In this document: piece by piece, positions 15,633 to 23,202 of the stretch | Layout: each line of letters starts with the position of its first letter | How positions within the stretch are numbered: position 1 is the stretch's first letter | Source: DAOVFN01 sp964484305 | Lineage (GTDB): Archaea; Aenigmatarchaeota; Aenigmatarchaeia; QMZP01 | Direction of reading: 5' to 3' | NCBI GenBank assembly: GCA_964484305.1 | Contig: CAZAEI010000006.1 | Location: forward strand, 1 to 46,798 | DNA: 46,798 nt | Position numbers and translations under genes: made by a program | The notes under the pieces: model-generated | Database searches by the model: none | Told to the model about the DNA's origin: nothing | Seen by the model: only the letters and a program-made list of their open reading frames with translations

Positions 15633-17495
15633 CTAATGGATATATTCCATTGGATTATTCATCCTCCGAAAAAACATTGATGACACAGCCTCTGTGCCCA
15701 GTGCAGCAAAAAGCCTTATTGTATTTACAGACTGCATCGTGTTTTTTGATGACACCAGTAACTGGATGTATGGCTTTATTTTCTGGAAAATCCCAGTTCC
15801 GTCATTAATATCGCTTATCATCGTGTCCAGATTAATATCCAGGTTTATGGTAGCATTATCATGCTTTCCTTGTACGGTCTTAATACAGTCTATGCCTCTC
15901 TTTGTGGTCTTGACTATGTAGCTTACCTGCGGAGCACTTTTAGTTCTCAGGGTACACTGAATGGTCTGGTTGCCCAGAATCATGAGAAGCCTTGACATCT
16001 CTACAACTTCATGTATTCTCGCATTTCCATTGCATTCATCACTACTGGAATCGTTGAGGGCTTCCATTATCGCCTTTATCGTGTTGCTGGAATTTCCATT
16101 GAGCATGTCATCTCCAGCGTTTCTGGCAAACAGCATCTTCTTTGATATGTCCTGCATGAAATCTTTCAAATCCATCTTGTTTCCATTATTTACCTTCAAG
16201 GCAGCCTGCTCGGTGAGTGCATCAATGGTCCAGAACCTGATCATACAATATACCGCAAGCTCTTCCAGTCGCTTCATGGTGATGTGTTTTGTATCAAATA
16301 TCGGATGCATATTGTCGTATTTTGTCAGGTCATGTTCAATTATCCTGCCTTCCTCTTCCAGAGTTTCATAGAACCCAGTTCCAGGAAACGGCGTTGCAAT
16401 ACCGTAAGCAGTGCTTGTCAGACCTATTTCCTTGGCATATAAAGGAAATTGTTTTATTTCCTCTTCGGTCTGCTCTGGGAGACCAATCACAAATGTGCCA
16501 GAAACGTTTGCGCCATTGTCCCGAAGTATTTTCACTGCCTTTCTTTGTATCTCTGGGGTTATGCCTTTTTTTGTATTATTCAAATCTCTTATGTTCGGGC
16601 TTTCAAGCCCCATTTCATAGTAGAGAATGCCGTTCTCGCACATCTTTTTAATCAACTCTGGATGCCTGGCAACAACATCAGCCCTTGTCATGACAGAAAA
16701 TATCACATCCAATCGATGTTCATGCAGCAAATCACAGAGGATATCTGTTCTCTTCGGGTCTCCCAGAAAATGCGGGTCTACAGCAAGAATTTGCAATGGT
16801 TTTTCATTGTGAAAAGATTCTACTTCCAGCAACTCTTTCATCACGTTCTCAGGCGAGCGGAAGCGCTGACGGCTTTTGCTCATGGCAGGCTCGCAACAGA
16901 AACTGCATCTACCCCAGCATCCCCTGGATGTGGATATAACATCTATTTCCCTCTCCCTGCTGTTTATGTGGTGGTTGTACTTATGCCTCCTTAAATGCCT
17001 TGCAGGAAAGGGCAGCAAATCCAGGTTCTGGATGGGTGGACGGTCTTTGTTGTGAACTAATCTGCCATTGTTCTTGTATGAAATTCCAGGAATGCCCCCG
17101 GGAGAACCCTTCAGAACCAATTCCCTTATTGCATACTCGCCTTCTCCCCTGACAACCATATCAATCTGTGGGTAAGAAAGCAACCTTTCTGGAACAAGTG
17201 TCGGGTGATAGCCACCAACAACAGTCATGATATTGTTTTCCTTTGCAGTTTTCGCCAAGCGCAAACCTTCATAATGTTCAGTCGCTGACATTGTTATGCC
17301 AACAAGATCTGGATGAAAGGCATCAATAAAATACTGAAGAGGCTTCTTCTCAAACTCCATATCGATTATGCGAACCTCATCAACAATGTCCTCTATCACT
17401 GCTGCAATATATTCCAAGCCTATGGGGATTAAGTCTGCTGCAAAACCCAAGCCCTTCCTCCCATTTGGATTCACCAGCAAAATTCTTTTAAACAT
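15633..17495 (-). CDS. Cobalamin-binding radical SAM enzyme with a C-terminal SCP2-like domain
   Basis: A 620-residue protein. Residues ~1-150 form a B12-binding domain (VNPNGRKGLGFAADLIPIG; GITMSATEH; VVGGYHPTL). The radical SAM domain holds the cluster motif CWGRCSFC (Cx3Cx2C, about residue 195) and GLPEQTEEEI downstream. The last ~130 residues (from about 495) look like a sterol-carrier/SCP2-type lipid-binding domain. B12-radical SAM enzymes methylate unactivated carbons or make rings; archaeal GDGT ring synthases belong to this group. Lipid modification is therefore an attractive but unproven role. The small zinc-protein gene 14 bp upstream and the regulator at 18128 belong to the same neighbourhood. 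Confidence 0.85.
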   Translation of the reverse strand: MFKRILLVNPNGRKGLGFAADLIPIGLEYIAAVIEDIVDEVRIIDMEFEKKPLQYFIDAFHPDLVGITMSATEHYEGLRLAKTAKENNIMTVVGGYHPTLVPERLLSYPQIDMVVRGEGEYAIRELVLKGSPGGIPGISYKNNGRLVHNKDRPPIQNLDLLPFPARHLRRHKYNHHINSREREIDVISTSRGCWGRCSFCCEPAMSKSRQRFRSPENVMKELLEVESFHNEKPLQILAVDPHFLGDPKRTDILCDLLHEHRLDVIFSVMTRADVVARHPELIKKMCENGILYYEMGLESPNIRDLNNTKKGITPEIQRKAVKILRDNGANVSGTFVIGLPEQTEEEIKQFPLYAKEIGLTSTAYGIATPFPGTGFYETLEEEGRIIEHDLTKYDNMHPIFDTKHITMKRLEELAVYCMIRFWTIDALTEQAALKVNNGNKMDLKDFMQDISKKMLFARNAGDDMLNGNSSNTIKAIMEALNDSSSDECNGNARIHEVVEMSRLLMILGNQTIQCTLRTKSAPQVSYIVKTTKRGIDCIKTVQGKHDNATINLDINLDTMISDINDGTGIFQKIKPYIQLLVSSKNTMQSVNTIRLFAALGTEAVSSMFFRRMNNPMEYIH

Positions 17496-17509
17496 AATAA
17501 CAGCTCTTC

Positions 17510-17686
17510 CTATTTAAGACTCATTTTCAATTTTTTGAAGGAGGAAGTTCCATACAGCTCTACCTTTTTGTTATTAAAAGGGCCGGAAATAAAGAGAGCC
17601 TTGTTGCAGTGTACACGGCGAATTTTCCCTATGAAACTGGAGCGGATCTTGATTTCAACTCCACACTTGGGGCATTTTATTTCCAT
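17510..17686 (-). CDS. Small zinc-finger-like protein
   Basis: A 58-residue protein starting MEIKCPKCGVEIKIRSSF. It has one clear CxxC (residues 5-8), a single Cys near 33, a basic middle and a Lys-rich tail. GAGGT precedes the ATG by seven bases. Its stop is 14 bp before the radical SAM start, so the two are surely co-transcribed. It may bind zinc or act as a small partner; I do not recognise the family. The ATG follows directly after the TGA of the open frame at 17687. Confidence 0.6.
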   Translation of the reverse strand: MEIKCPKCGVEIKIRSSFIGKIRRVHCNKALFISGPFNNKKVELYGTSSFKKLKMSLK

Positions 17687-17776
17687 TCAAATTACCTCTA
17701 CCGACTCTGCCTTTTTATGCTTCCTGGAAATGTATAATTCTCTTTTGCACTCGGAACAGCAAACCTTGTCCTTAAT
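17687..17776 (-). other. Open frame with CxxC, no normal start codon
   Basis: This frame, upstream of and abutting the 58-residue gene, reads CCSECKRELYISRKHKKAES, a plausible zinc-knuckle C-terminus, and ends TGA immediately before the next ATG. It lacks an ATG, GTG or TTG, so it may be a truncated gene or be read through a frameshift from the preceding region. Confidence 0.3.
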
Positions 17777-17837
17777 TCAGGAGTAAACAATATTCTTGGC
17801 TTTGTAGGGAGTGCTCTATCAAGGGTGTGACCCAACC

Positions 17838-17999
17838 TCATTTGGGCTTTGCATCTTGGAGATGAACCAACCTCAATTTCACTTTTCCTTCAAGTCCAAT
17901 CTTTACATGCCCTGTCCCGAGACTTACGCCCTCCAATTCCAATTCGATTGCAGATTGTTTTCCCATAAGTTGCTTCAAGATTTCAACTATCTCTATCAT
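17838..17999 (-). CDS. Small hypothetical protein heading the radical SAM operon
   Basis: A 53-residue protein (MIEIVEILKQLMGKQSAIEL onward) with an amphipathic N-terminal helix and alternating beta-like segments (KIGLEGKVKLRLVHL). GGGAGTTGA lies seven bases before the ATG. It is the first gene on the minus strand after the intergenic region with the TGTCATAT palindrome, divergent from the HTH regulator. Function unknown. Confidence 0.5.
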   Translation of the reverse strand: MIEIVEILKQLMGKQSAIELELEGVSLGTGHVKIGLEGKVKLRLVHLQDAKPK

Positions 18000-18062
18000 T
18001 TTGCTCAACTCCCGTGATTTTTATTGTTCTTTAATGTTCTATTTTAATATGTGACAAGATTC

Positions 18063-18078
18063 TGTCATATATATGACA
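18063..18078. promoter_or_regulatory. Perfect 16-bp palindrome, candidate operator
   Basis: TGTCATATATATGACA lies midway between the divergent starts at 17999 and 18128. A related half-site TGTGACA lies about ten bases to its left (near 18048). It is well placed to be bound by the HTH protein encoded next to it. Confidence 0.55.
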
Positions 18079-18127
18079 TAGTTTATTCATATTTAAATAT
18101 CTTTGCATTAATATTAACAGTGACAAC

Positions 18128-18556
18128 ATGAGAATGCCAAGATTAGTAGATTTCAACGAAATTCTGAAGAAGGCTGATGAAAGGTATAATACATACAAAG
18201 ACAGGCTTGTTTTCATAATATCCGCTCTCTGTCTTGATAGGAATGAGGGGGAGATGTACAGACTTCTTCTCAGAGGCAGGCTCAGAATAGATGAGTTGCA
18301 GAAAAGACTCAAGGTCTCGGAGAGAACTGTCAGAAGATATATCAAAACAATGTTTGACGAGGGGTTTATAAAAAGAAAGGTGATAGAAGGGAGGAGGCTG
18401 GCATATGAATATGCATCCGTGTCTCCGGCAGAGGTCTGGAAAATCCTGAAAAACGATGTCATGAAGAATGTCACAATAATCGATGGCTTTAGCGGACGTT
18501 CTGAAACGGGTCCCAAGAAACAGAAAGATTCCGCAAGTTTTCGTAGTAAGCGATGA
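18128..18556 (+). CDS. Helix-turn-helix transcription regulator
   Basis: A 142-residue protein with a winged-helix domain in the middle: YRLLLRGRLRIDELQKRLKV then SERTVRRYIKTMFDEGFIKR (about residues 44-85), followed by a wing (KVIEGRRLAYEYASV). The layout is close to small archaeal TrmB/ArsR-like regulators. The C-terminal ~25 residues are polar and probably flexible. It is divergent from the small-protein/radical SAM operon, and the palindrome at 18063 is the likely operator. An AATATTAACAG stretch just upstream leaves almost no leader. Confidence 0.8.
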   Translation: MRMPRLVDFNEILKKADERYNTYKDRLVFIISALCLDRNEGEMYRLLLRGRLRIDELQKRLKVSERTVRRYIKTMFDEGFIKRKVIEGRRLAYEYASVSPAEVWKILKNDVMKNVTIIDGFSGRSETGPKKQKDSASFRSKR

Positions 18557-18645
18557 ATTGATTAGATACTGGTTCTTGGTGTTTTCTGCATTCAGGCCAT
18601 ATAAGTAGAGAGTTATCACTAACGCGGTTCTTTGATTTCGGTACA

Positions 18646-18716
18646 GCTTCGGTTTAATTCCACTTTAACCGAAGCCTCCACAGCAAAAACAGCCCACCCT
18701 CTCCTTTGAAGAGAGG
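18646..18716. terminator. Two hairpins between convergent genes
   Basis: GCTTCGGTT/AACCGAAGC (18646-18675) and CCTCTC/GAGAGG (18698-18716) lie between the HTH gene and the convergent S8e gene, and may serve as a two-way terminator. No strong T-run follows. Confidence 0.45.
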
Positions 18717-19115
18717 TCACTTTGATGCCTTCTTCTCTTCCACGATGACTGCGTTTACCATGCCATGCTGGCCGGGCCTTGAGGTAACCCTGGCCAGGCC
18801 GGCCTCGGTCTCGACGACAGCTCCCCTAGTGAGGATGTTCCTCCTGATGTAGTGAGGGTTGGCATCGTTCTCCTTGACCGAGATGAGCTTTACCCGCTTC
18901 ACCCTGCCCCTGGAATCAGAAACGTTTATCATGTCCACCGAGAGGAGCTTGAGCTTGGTTCCGCCTCCCCGGACCCGCTTCATCTTAACCTGTCGCTTGC
19001 CGACCCTGGTCTCAAGGAAATGCATTCCCCTGTCTGTCTTCTTCTTTTTCCTGACCCTGCTCAGCCTTCCACCGGTCGTCTTCTTCCTTGACCTGAGATG
19101 CCATGTCGTGGACAT
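18717..19115 (-). CDS. rps8e: Ribosomal protein S8e
   Basis: A 132-residue small-subunit protein of the archaeal/eukaryotic S8e family. It starts MSTTWHLRSRKKTTGG, followed by a basic segment (RVRKKKKTDRG), the core RVRGGGTKLKLLSVDMINV and the C-terminal NILTRGAVVETEAGLARVTS. The start at 19115 is fixed by GGAGAGGAAGAAAC before the ATG and by the family's length; the longer frame from 19214 is not needed. Confidence 0.96.
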   Translation of the reverse strand: MSTTWHLRSRKKTTGGRLSRVRKKKKTDRGMHFLETRVGKRQVKMKRVRGGGTKLKLLSVDMINVSDSRGRVKRVKLISVKENDANPHYIRRNILTRGAVVETEAGLARVTSRPGQHGMVNAVIVEEKKASK

Positions 19116-19242
19116 GTTTCTTCCTCTCCTCCTCTCTTGTGCCCCGTAGTGTGTCGAGGAGGCAATAGATAGTATAGGCCTGTGTGGGTTTATAAACGTT
19201 GCTGGGAATGCCATTTATATAGAGGCCTGACAATATGATAGT

Positions 19243-20343
19243 ATGTTCGAGCCTGCCCTGGCTTTTGTTGACTCGCTTGTTTCGCCTTTTGTGGACGAGG
19301 TATATGCAGATTACATCACAGCGGCCATAGTAATAGCCTCATTCTTTGTGGCGGCCAAGGTTGTCAACTTCATGATAAAGCGTTTCGTCCTCCGCGTGTC
19401 TGCCAAGACAAAATCAGAGCTGGATGACCTTCTGGTCGAGGCAATATCCCTCCCCCTTATTCTGGGCATAGTCATTATGGGGGTCTTTATCGCGCTCCAG
19501 GGCCTGCCCGAGCTTTCGGATTATGCGTCCTATATAAACAGCGGATTCACGGTCTTCTACATACTGTTCGGGGCGCTGGTCGCCATAAGGGTAACCAATG
19601 CGATTGTCCAGTGGTACGCCATCGAGGTGGCTGCCAAGACTCGTACCAAGGTGGACGAACAGTATATCCCCATGATAAAGCGGGTAGTCTCGGGAATCGT
19701 CCTGCTGCTTGCCCTGGTCTGGATACTGGGAACCTTCGGAATCGAGATAACGGCCCTGGTGGCAGCCCTTGGGGTCGGGGGCATCGCAATCGCCCTAGCC
19801 CTTCAGGACACGCTCAAGGAGTTCCTTGCAGGGGCGCACATCATAATGGACAGGCCCATAAAGATAGGTGACTTCATAGAGCTTGACAGCGGAGACAGAG
19901 GAACTGTAGTTGATATCGGATGGCGCTCCACAAGGATAAAGACCTTCTCTGGAAACTATGTGATAATCCCCAACTCGAAGCTTGCCTCGAGCAAGCTGAC
20001 AAACTATGACCAGCCCAAGCAGGAGATAGGGTTTTCTGTGCCGTGTGGGGTGGGCTATCACGAGGACCTCGAGAGGGTCGAGAGGGTCAGCCTGGACGTT
20101 GCCAGGAAGATTCTCAAGAAGGTCGGGACCGGTACAGAGGGCTTCGAGCCGTTTGCGAGGTTCAATGAGTTCGGGGACTCCAATATAAACTTTAATGTGA
20201 TATTCAGGGTCAACAAGTTCGCGGACCAGTACCTGCTCAGGCACGAGTTCATCAAGGCTCTCAAGAAGCGCTTTGACAGGGAGGGAATAGAGATATCCTG
20301 GCCCATCAGGAAGGTCTATATGCACAAGGGCCGCGGAAAGTAG
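19243..20343 (+). CDS. mscS: Small-conductance mechanosensitive channel (MscS family)
   Basis: A 366-residue membrane protein. It has N-terminal transmembrane helices (residues ~25-145), a pore-lining TM3 rich in Gly and Ala (ALGVGGIAIALALQDTLKEF, ~180-199), then the soluble beta domain (IKIGDFIEL, VDIGWRSTRIKTFSGNYVIIPNSKL) and the C-terminal alpha/beta domain. The channel opens under membrane tension to release solutes. The GC content matches the core neighbours. TTTATATAG upstream (about 19212) could be the TATA box. Confidence 0.93.
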   Translation: MFEPALAFVDSLVSPFVDEVYADYITAAIVIASFFVAAKVVNFMIKRFVLRVSAKTKSELDDLLVEAISLPLILGIVIMGVFIALQGLPELSDYASYINSGFTVFYILFGALVAIRVTNAIVQWYAIEVAAKTRTKVDEQYIPMIKRVVSGIVLLLALVWILGTFGIEITALVAALGVGGIAIALALQDTLKEFLAGAHIIMDRPIKIGDFIELDSGDRGTVVDIGWRSTRIKTFSGNYVIIPNSKLASSKLTNYDQPKQEIGFSVPCGVGYHEDLERVERVSLDVARKILKKVGTGTEGFEPFARFNEFGDSNINFNVIFRVNKFADQYLLRHEFIKALKKRFDREGIEISWPIRKVYMHKGRGK

Positions 20344-20432
20344 CCTGCTGGCAAAGGCTTAAAAGTATGCGTGCGAATAATATTCATCCCCGATGCGGGA
20401 GTGAAAGCGATTACATAAGAGAGGTGTTTTAA

Positions 20433-20648
20433 GTGCAGAGACCGCTGGATGTTTTGGGAAGTTCGACAGACAAAAAGATAATCGTGAGGACCAAGCAGAG
20501 TGAGCATATTATGGGAACCCTCAAGGCCTTTGACTCGCACATCAACATATGGCTGGATGATGCCACAATAAGCGGCGAGAAGGAGGTCAAGCTCGGAAAG
20601 GTCCTCATAAGGGGAGACAGCATCGTCTACATATCCCCTGGGAAGTAA
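20433..20648 (+). CDS. Lsm/Sm-like archaeal RNA-binding protein
   Basis: A 71-residue Sm-fold protein. Sm1 motif: RPLDVLGSSTDKKIIVRTKQ through GTLKAFDSHINIWLDDATIS; Sm2 motif: KVLIRGDSIVYISP. It should form a homoheptameric ring binding U-rich RNA. GTG is the start codon, with GAGAGGTG eight bases before it. The L37e gene follows 166 bp downstream; lsm-L37e pairing is common in archaea. Confidence 0.95.
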   Translation: MQRPLDVLGSSTDKKIIVRTKQSEHIMGTLKAFDSHINIWLDDATISGEKEVKLGKVLIRGDSIVYISPGK

Positions 20649-20673
20649 GGATTTTTTGATAAAAAAATAAAGC

Positions 20674-20776
20674 TATTGGTTAGATGCCGTCCGAAGGACG
20701 GGCTTGGCATTGGGAGCCAATATAACCAAGAAGGTGCATTGGTGCATGCCGACTTGAACTGATTGAGCAAAAGTCG
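20674..20776 (+). ncRNA. Structured lsm-L37e intergenic region, possible RNA element
   Basis: Nested pairing: TATTGG/CCAATA (20674-20722) encloses ATGCC/GGCAT, which encloses CCGTCC-GAA-GGACGG. A second stem CCGACTT/AAGTCGG spans 20749-20776. It might be an attenuator, a small RNA or an L37e leader. No match to a named family is claimed. Confidence 0.35.
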
Positions 20777-20814
20777 GATTGTATAAAGAGCCAATAAAAT
20801 CAACGGGTGATTGA

Positions 20815-21003
20815 ATGGCAGGAAAGGGAAGCCCCAGCATGGGAAAGAGGCAGAAGAAGACCCACATCCTCTGCAGGCGGTGCGGGAAGAGGGCCCTCCA
20901 CATAAGGACAGGAATCTGCTCAGCCTGCGGCTTCGGCAAGTCCAAGAGGATAAGGAAGTTCTCCTGGCAGAACAAGAAGGGTTTGGGAGAGGCCAGGAAG
21001 TGA
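20815..21003 (+). CDS. rpl37e: Ribosomal protein L37e
   Basis: A 62-residue large-subunit protein with the L37e pattern: GSPSMGKRQKKTHILCRRCG, HIRTGICSACGFG (two CxxC pairs forming a zinc ribbon, residues ~20-39) and a basic C-terminus (SKRIRKFSWQNKK). GGGTGATTGA precedes the ATG. The length is right for the family. Confidence 0.96.
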   Translation: MAGKGSPSMGKRQKKTHILCRRCGKRALHIRTGICSACGFGKSKRIRKFSWQNKKGLGEARK

Positions 21004-21072
21004 AGTCCGTGTATTGATTTTTAGCAGTTCTGATTTAGCATATTTATTATGTTAAAATGAAATAATAATACA

Positions 21073-22245
21073 ATGTATTTGAAAAATGATTATCAAGACT
21101 GCCTTCAGTATATTGAAAATTATTGGAAAGAAATAACCTTTTACCTACCAAAAGACACAGGCATTCACATTGGATTGCCAAACCCATTTGTTGGGCCAAA
21201 CAAAGATATATTCAGGGACGACCAATTCTACTGGGACAGTTATTTTATTATCTTGGGTTTGATTGAATCTGGAAAAACATCTTTAGCAAAGGGGATGGTA
21301 GATAATCTTGTTTATCTCTATAAAAGATTTGGCATTATCCCCTCGCGAAACAGGTTTTATAATCTTGGAATATCCCAGCCACCCTTTCTTACTTCAATGG
21401 CATTGGAAGTATTTCAAGTTACAAAAGATAAGCCATGGCTTAGAAAGGTAGCAAAGGTTGCTGAAGATGAACTTAAAAATTACTGGATGGGTGGAAAAAA
21501 TGCAGAAAAACATCTTGTAAGCAATGGTTTATCAAGATATTGTGACCATTATATAACTCATCTTACTTCAGAACATGAATCTGGATGGGATATGACATCT
21601 CGATTCAACAACCATTGTCTTGATTATTTGCCCATTGACCTCAATTCATGTCTGTACAAATACGAAACAGATCTTGCTGATATATATAGAATTCTAAGTG
21701 ACAAATCAAAAGCTAAGCAATATTTGAATCAAGGGGGTGAAAGAAGAAAAATGATATTCAATCTCATGTGGAATGATGGTAAAGGGTTTTTCTTTGATTA
21801 TAACTACAGACTTGGAAATCAAAGTGATTTCTATTCAATAGCTGGCTTCTATCCACTTTGGGCGAAGGTTGCTTCAAATTCACAAGCAAAGAAACTAGGG
21901 GGAAACCTTAAGAGGTTCGAATATGAGGGTGGAATAGTAAACACGCAAAAGAATGGCCTATCTAAAGATTTTAAACAGCACGATTATCCAAATGGCTGGC
22001 CAAATCAGCAGTTGATTGTCATTAAGGGACTGCTTAATTATGGTTTCAAGGAAGATGCCAAAAGGATTTCTAGAAAATGGCTGGAGTTAAATAAAAAGGT
22101 TCTTCTAAAAACAGGGAAATTTTGGGAAAAGTATAATGTAGTTGAATGTAATGTTGCTAAAGCTGGAAGATATACCAACCAGATCGGTTTTGGTTGGACA
22201 AATGCTGTTTTTGCAAAATTAGTAAAGGAGTTCTATAATGCATAA
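21073..22245 (+). CDS. Trehalase-like glycoside hydrolase (GH37-like)
   Basis: A 390-residue protein resembling alpha,alpha-trehalase. It has an FRDDQFYWDSYF-type first signature (residues ~46-57), GWDMTSRF (catalytic-Asp region, ~176), the second signature QHDYPNGWPNQQ (~301-312) and EKYNVVE (~355). It is shorter than typical bacterial trehalases (about 500 residues) and has no signal peptide, so it would act in the cytoplasm on trehalose or a related glucoside. It is much more AT-rich than both neighbours (L37e and TBP), which suggests recent transfer. It pairs functionally with the TreT-like gene at 11180. Confidence 0.8.
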   Translation: MYLKNDYQDCLQYIENYWKEITFYLPKDTGIHIGLPNPFVGPNKDIFRDDQFYWDSYFIILGLIESGKTSLAKGMVDNLVYLYKRFGIIPSRNRFYNLGISQPPFLTSMALEVFQVTKDKPWLRKVAKVAEDELKNYWMGGKNAEKHLVSNGLSRYCDHYITHLTSEHESGWDMTSRFNNHCLDYLPIDLNSCLYKYETDLADIYRILSDKSKAKQYLNQGGERRKMIFNLMWNDGKGFFFDYNYRLGNQSDFYSIAGFYPLWAKVASNSQAKKLGGNLKRFEYEGGIVNTQKNGLSKDFKQHDYPNGWPNQQLIVIKGLLNYGFKEDAKRISRKWLELNKKVLLKTGKFWEKYNVVECNVAKAGRYTNQIGFGWTNAVFAKLVKEFYNA

Positions 22246-22261
22246 TTTTTTTAACAGTAAT

Positions 22262-22897
22262 TCAGGCCTTCTTTTTGGCGGGCTTCTTGGCTTTCTTCGG
22301 TCTTGACCTGGGATTGGACTCGGTCTTAGGCTGGGCTTCCTTTCCTGTTCCGACCTTGATGCCTATCTCCTCGAGCTTTGCCTTGAGCTTCTTCAGGGCC
22401 AGCTGGACATCGGCCAGTGTGTGGGCCCCTGTGCAGATTATCTTGCCTGAGCTGAAGAGCAGGAATGCCACCCTGGGCTCCCTTATCCTGTAGACAAGCC
22501 CCGGGAACTGCTCCGGCTCATACTCGGCATTCTCGAGGGCGAAGGCAATCTCCTCCAGGTTGAGCTTGGCATCTATCTTGGAGGATGCCACGATGTTCTC
22601 GACCTTGATGTCGAACTGCCTTGGAAGGTCCACGCCGGTCTCCCTTACCCTGTCCACAACCTTGTGCATGGCCTCCTTGGACATCTCGATGCTCCTGGCA
22701 CCTGTGCACACTATCTTGCCAGAGGAAAATATAAGTGCAGCTGCCCTTGGGTCCTGTATCCTGTAGACCAGACCCGGGAACTGCTCCGGCTCATATTCAA
22801 CATCCGCTATCTTCTCCACGAGACTGGTCAGGGAAATATCCTTTCCAAGAGAAGTGAAGGAAACGACATTCTCAACCTTAATCTCAAACTCAGACAT
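22262..22897 (-). CDS. tbp: TATA-binding protein (TBP)
   Basis: A 211-residue TBP made of two ~90-residue direct repeats, each with YEPEQFPGLVYRI followed by a FSSGKIVCTGA-type strand (residues ~36-62 and ~130-157). It binds TATA boxes to start transcription with TFB. A Lys/Pro-rich tail of ~25 residues (PRSRPKKAKKPAKKKA at the end) extends beyond the usual ~185-residue archaeal protein. The ATG at 22897 follows GGAGGGGAGGG; a TATA sequence (complement TATTTATAAAACAG) lies near 22948-22961. Confidence 0.97.
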   Translation of the reverse strand: MSEFEIKVENVVSFTSLGKDISLTSLVEKIADVEYEPEQFPGLVYRIQDPRAAALIFSSGKIVCTGARSIEMSKEAMHKVVDRVRETGVDLPRQFDIKVENIVASSKIDAKLNLEEIAFALENAEYEPEQFPGLVYRIREPRVAFLLFSSGKIICTGAHTLADVQLALKKLKAKLEEIGIKVGTGKEAQPKTESNPRSRPKKAKKPAKKKA

Positions 22898-23202
22898 CAA
22901 ACCCTCCCCTCCAAACGATATAATCGAATATTTATATTACGCACCTGTTTTATAAATAGTTTCAAGGAACATGCGCCCCTGAAAACCATTTTGGGCTGAA
23001 AATGATGGGACAGAAAGCTTTATAAACATTTGCATTCATGTAATTATAACTGCTTCTCCTTGAACCAGGTATAGGTAGCGTGTTTTGCGTTATTTGAGAT
23101 TGGTTCTAAAGTAGTTTTCTGAGGCGTGCAGCTGCACTGCCATCAGGATGATGTTTACGCATCTGTTCCCTCCTAAGGGGGGTAAAGAAAAAAGGTGATA
23201 AA
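22898..23202. promoter_or_regulatory. Divergent promoter region for tbp and the PIN-ATPase gene
   Basis: This 305-bp gap holds two TATA boxes: one for tbp on the minus strand (about 22948-22961) and AGCTTTATAAACA (23017-23027) for the rightward gene. The latter implies a leader of roughly 150 nt before 23203. I saw no ORF or clear hairpin of note in that leader. Confidence 0.55.

Noticed and set aside
23040..23202. C/D-box small RNA (ATGATG and CTGA boxes) in the PIN-ATPase leader
   Set aside because: The boxes occur in the wrong order and spacing for a C/D RNA.
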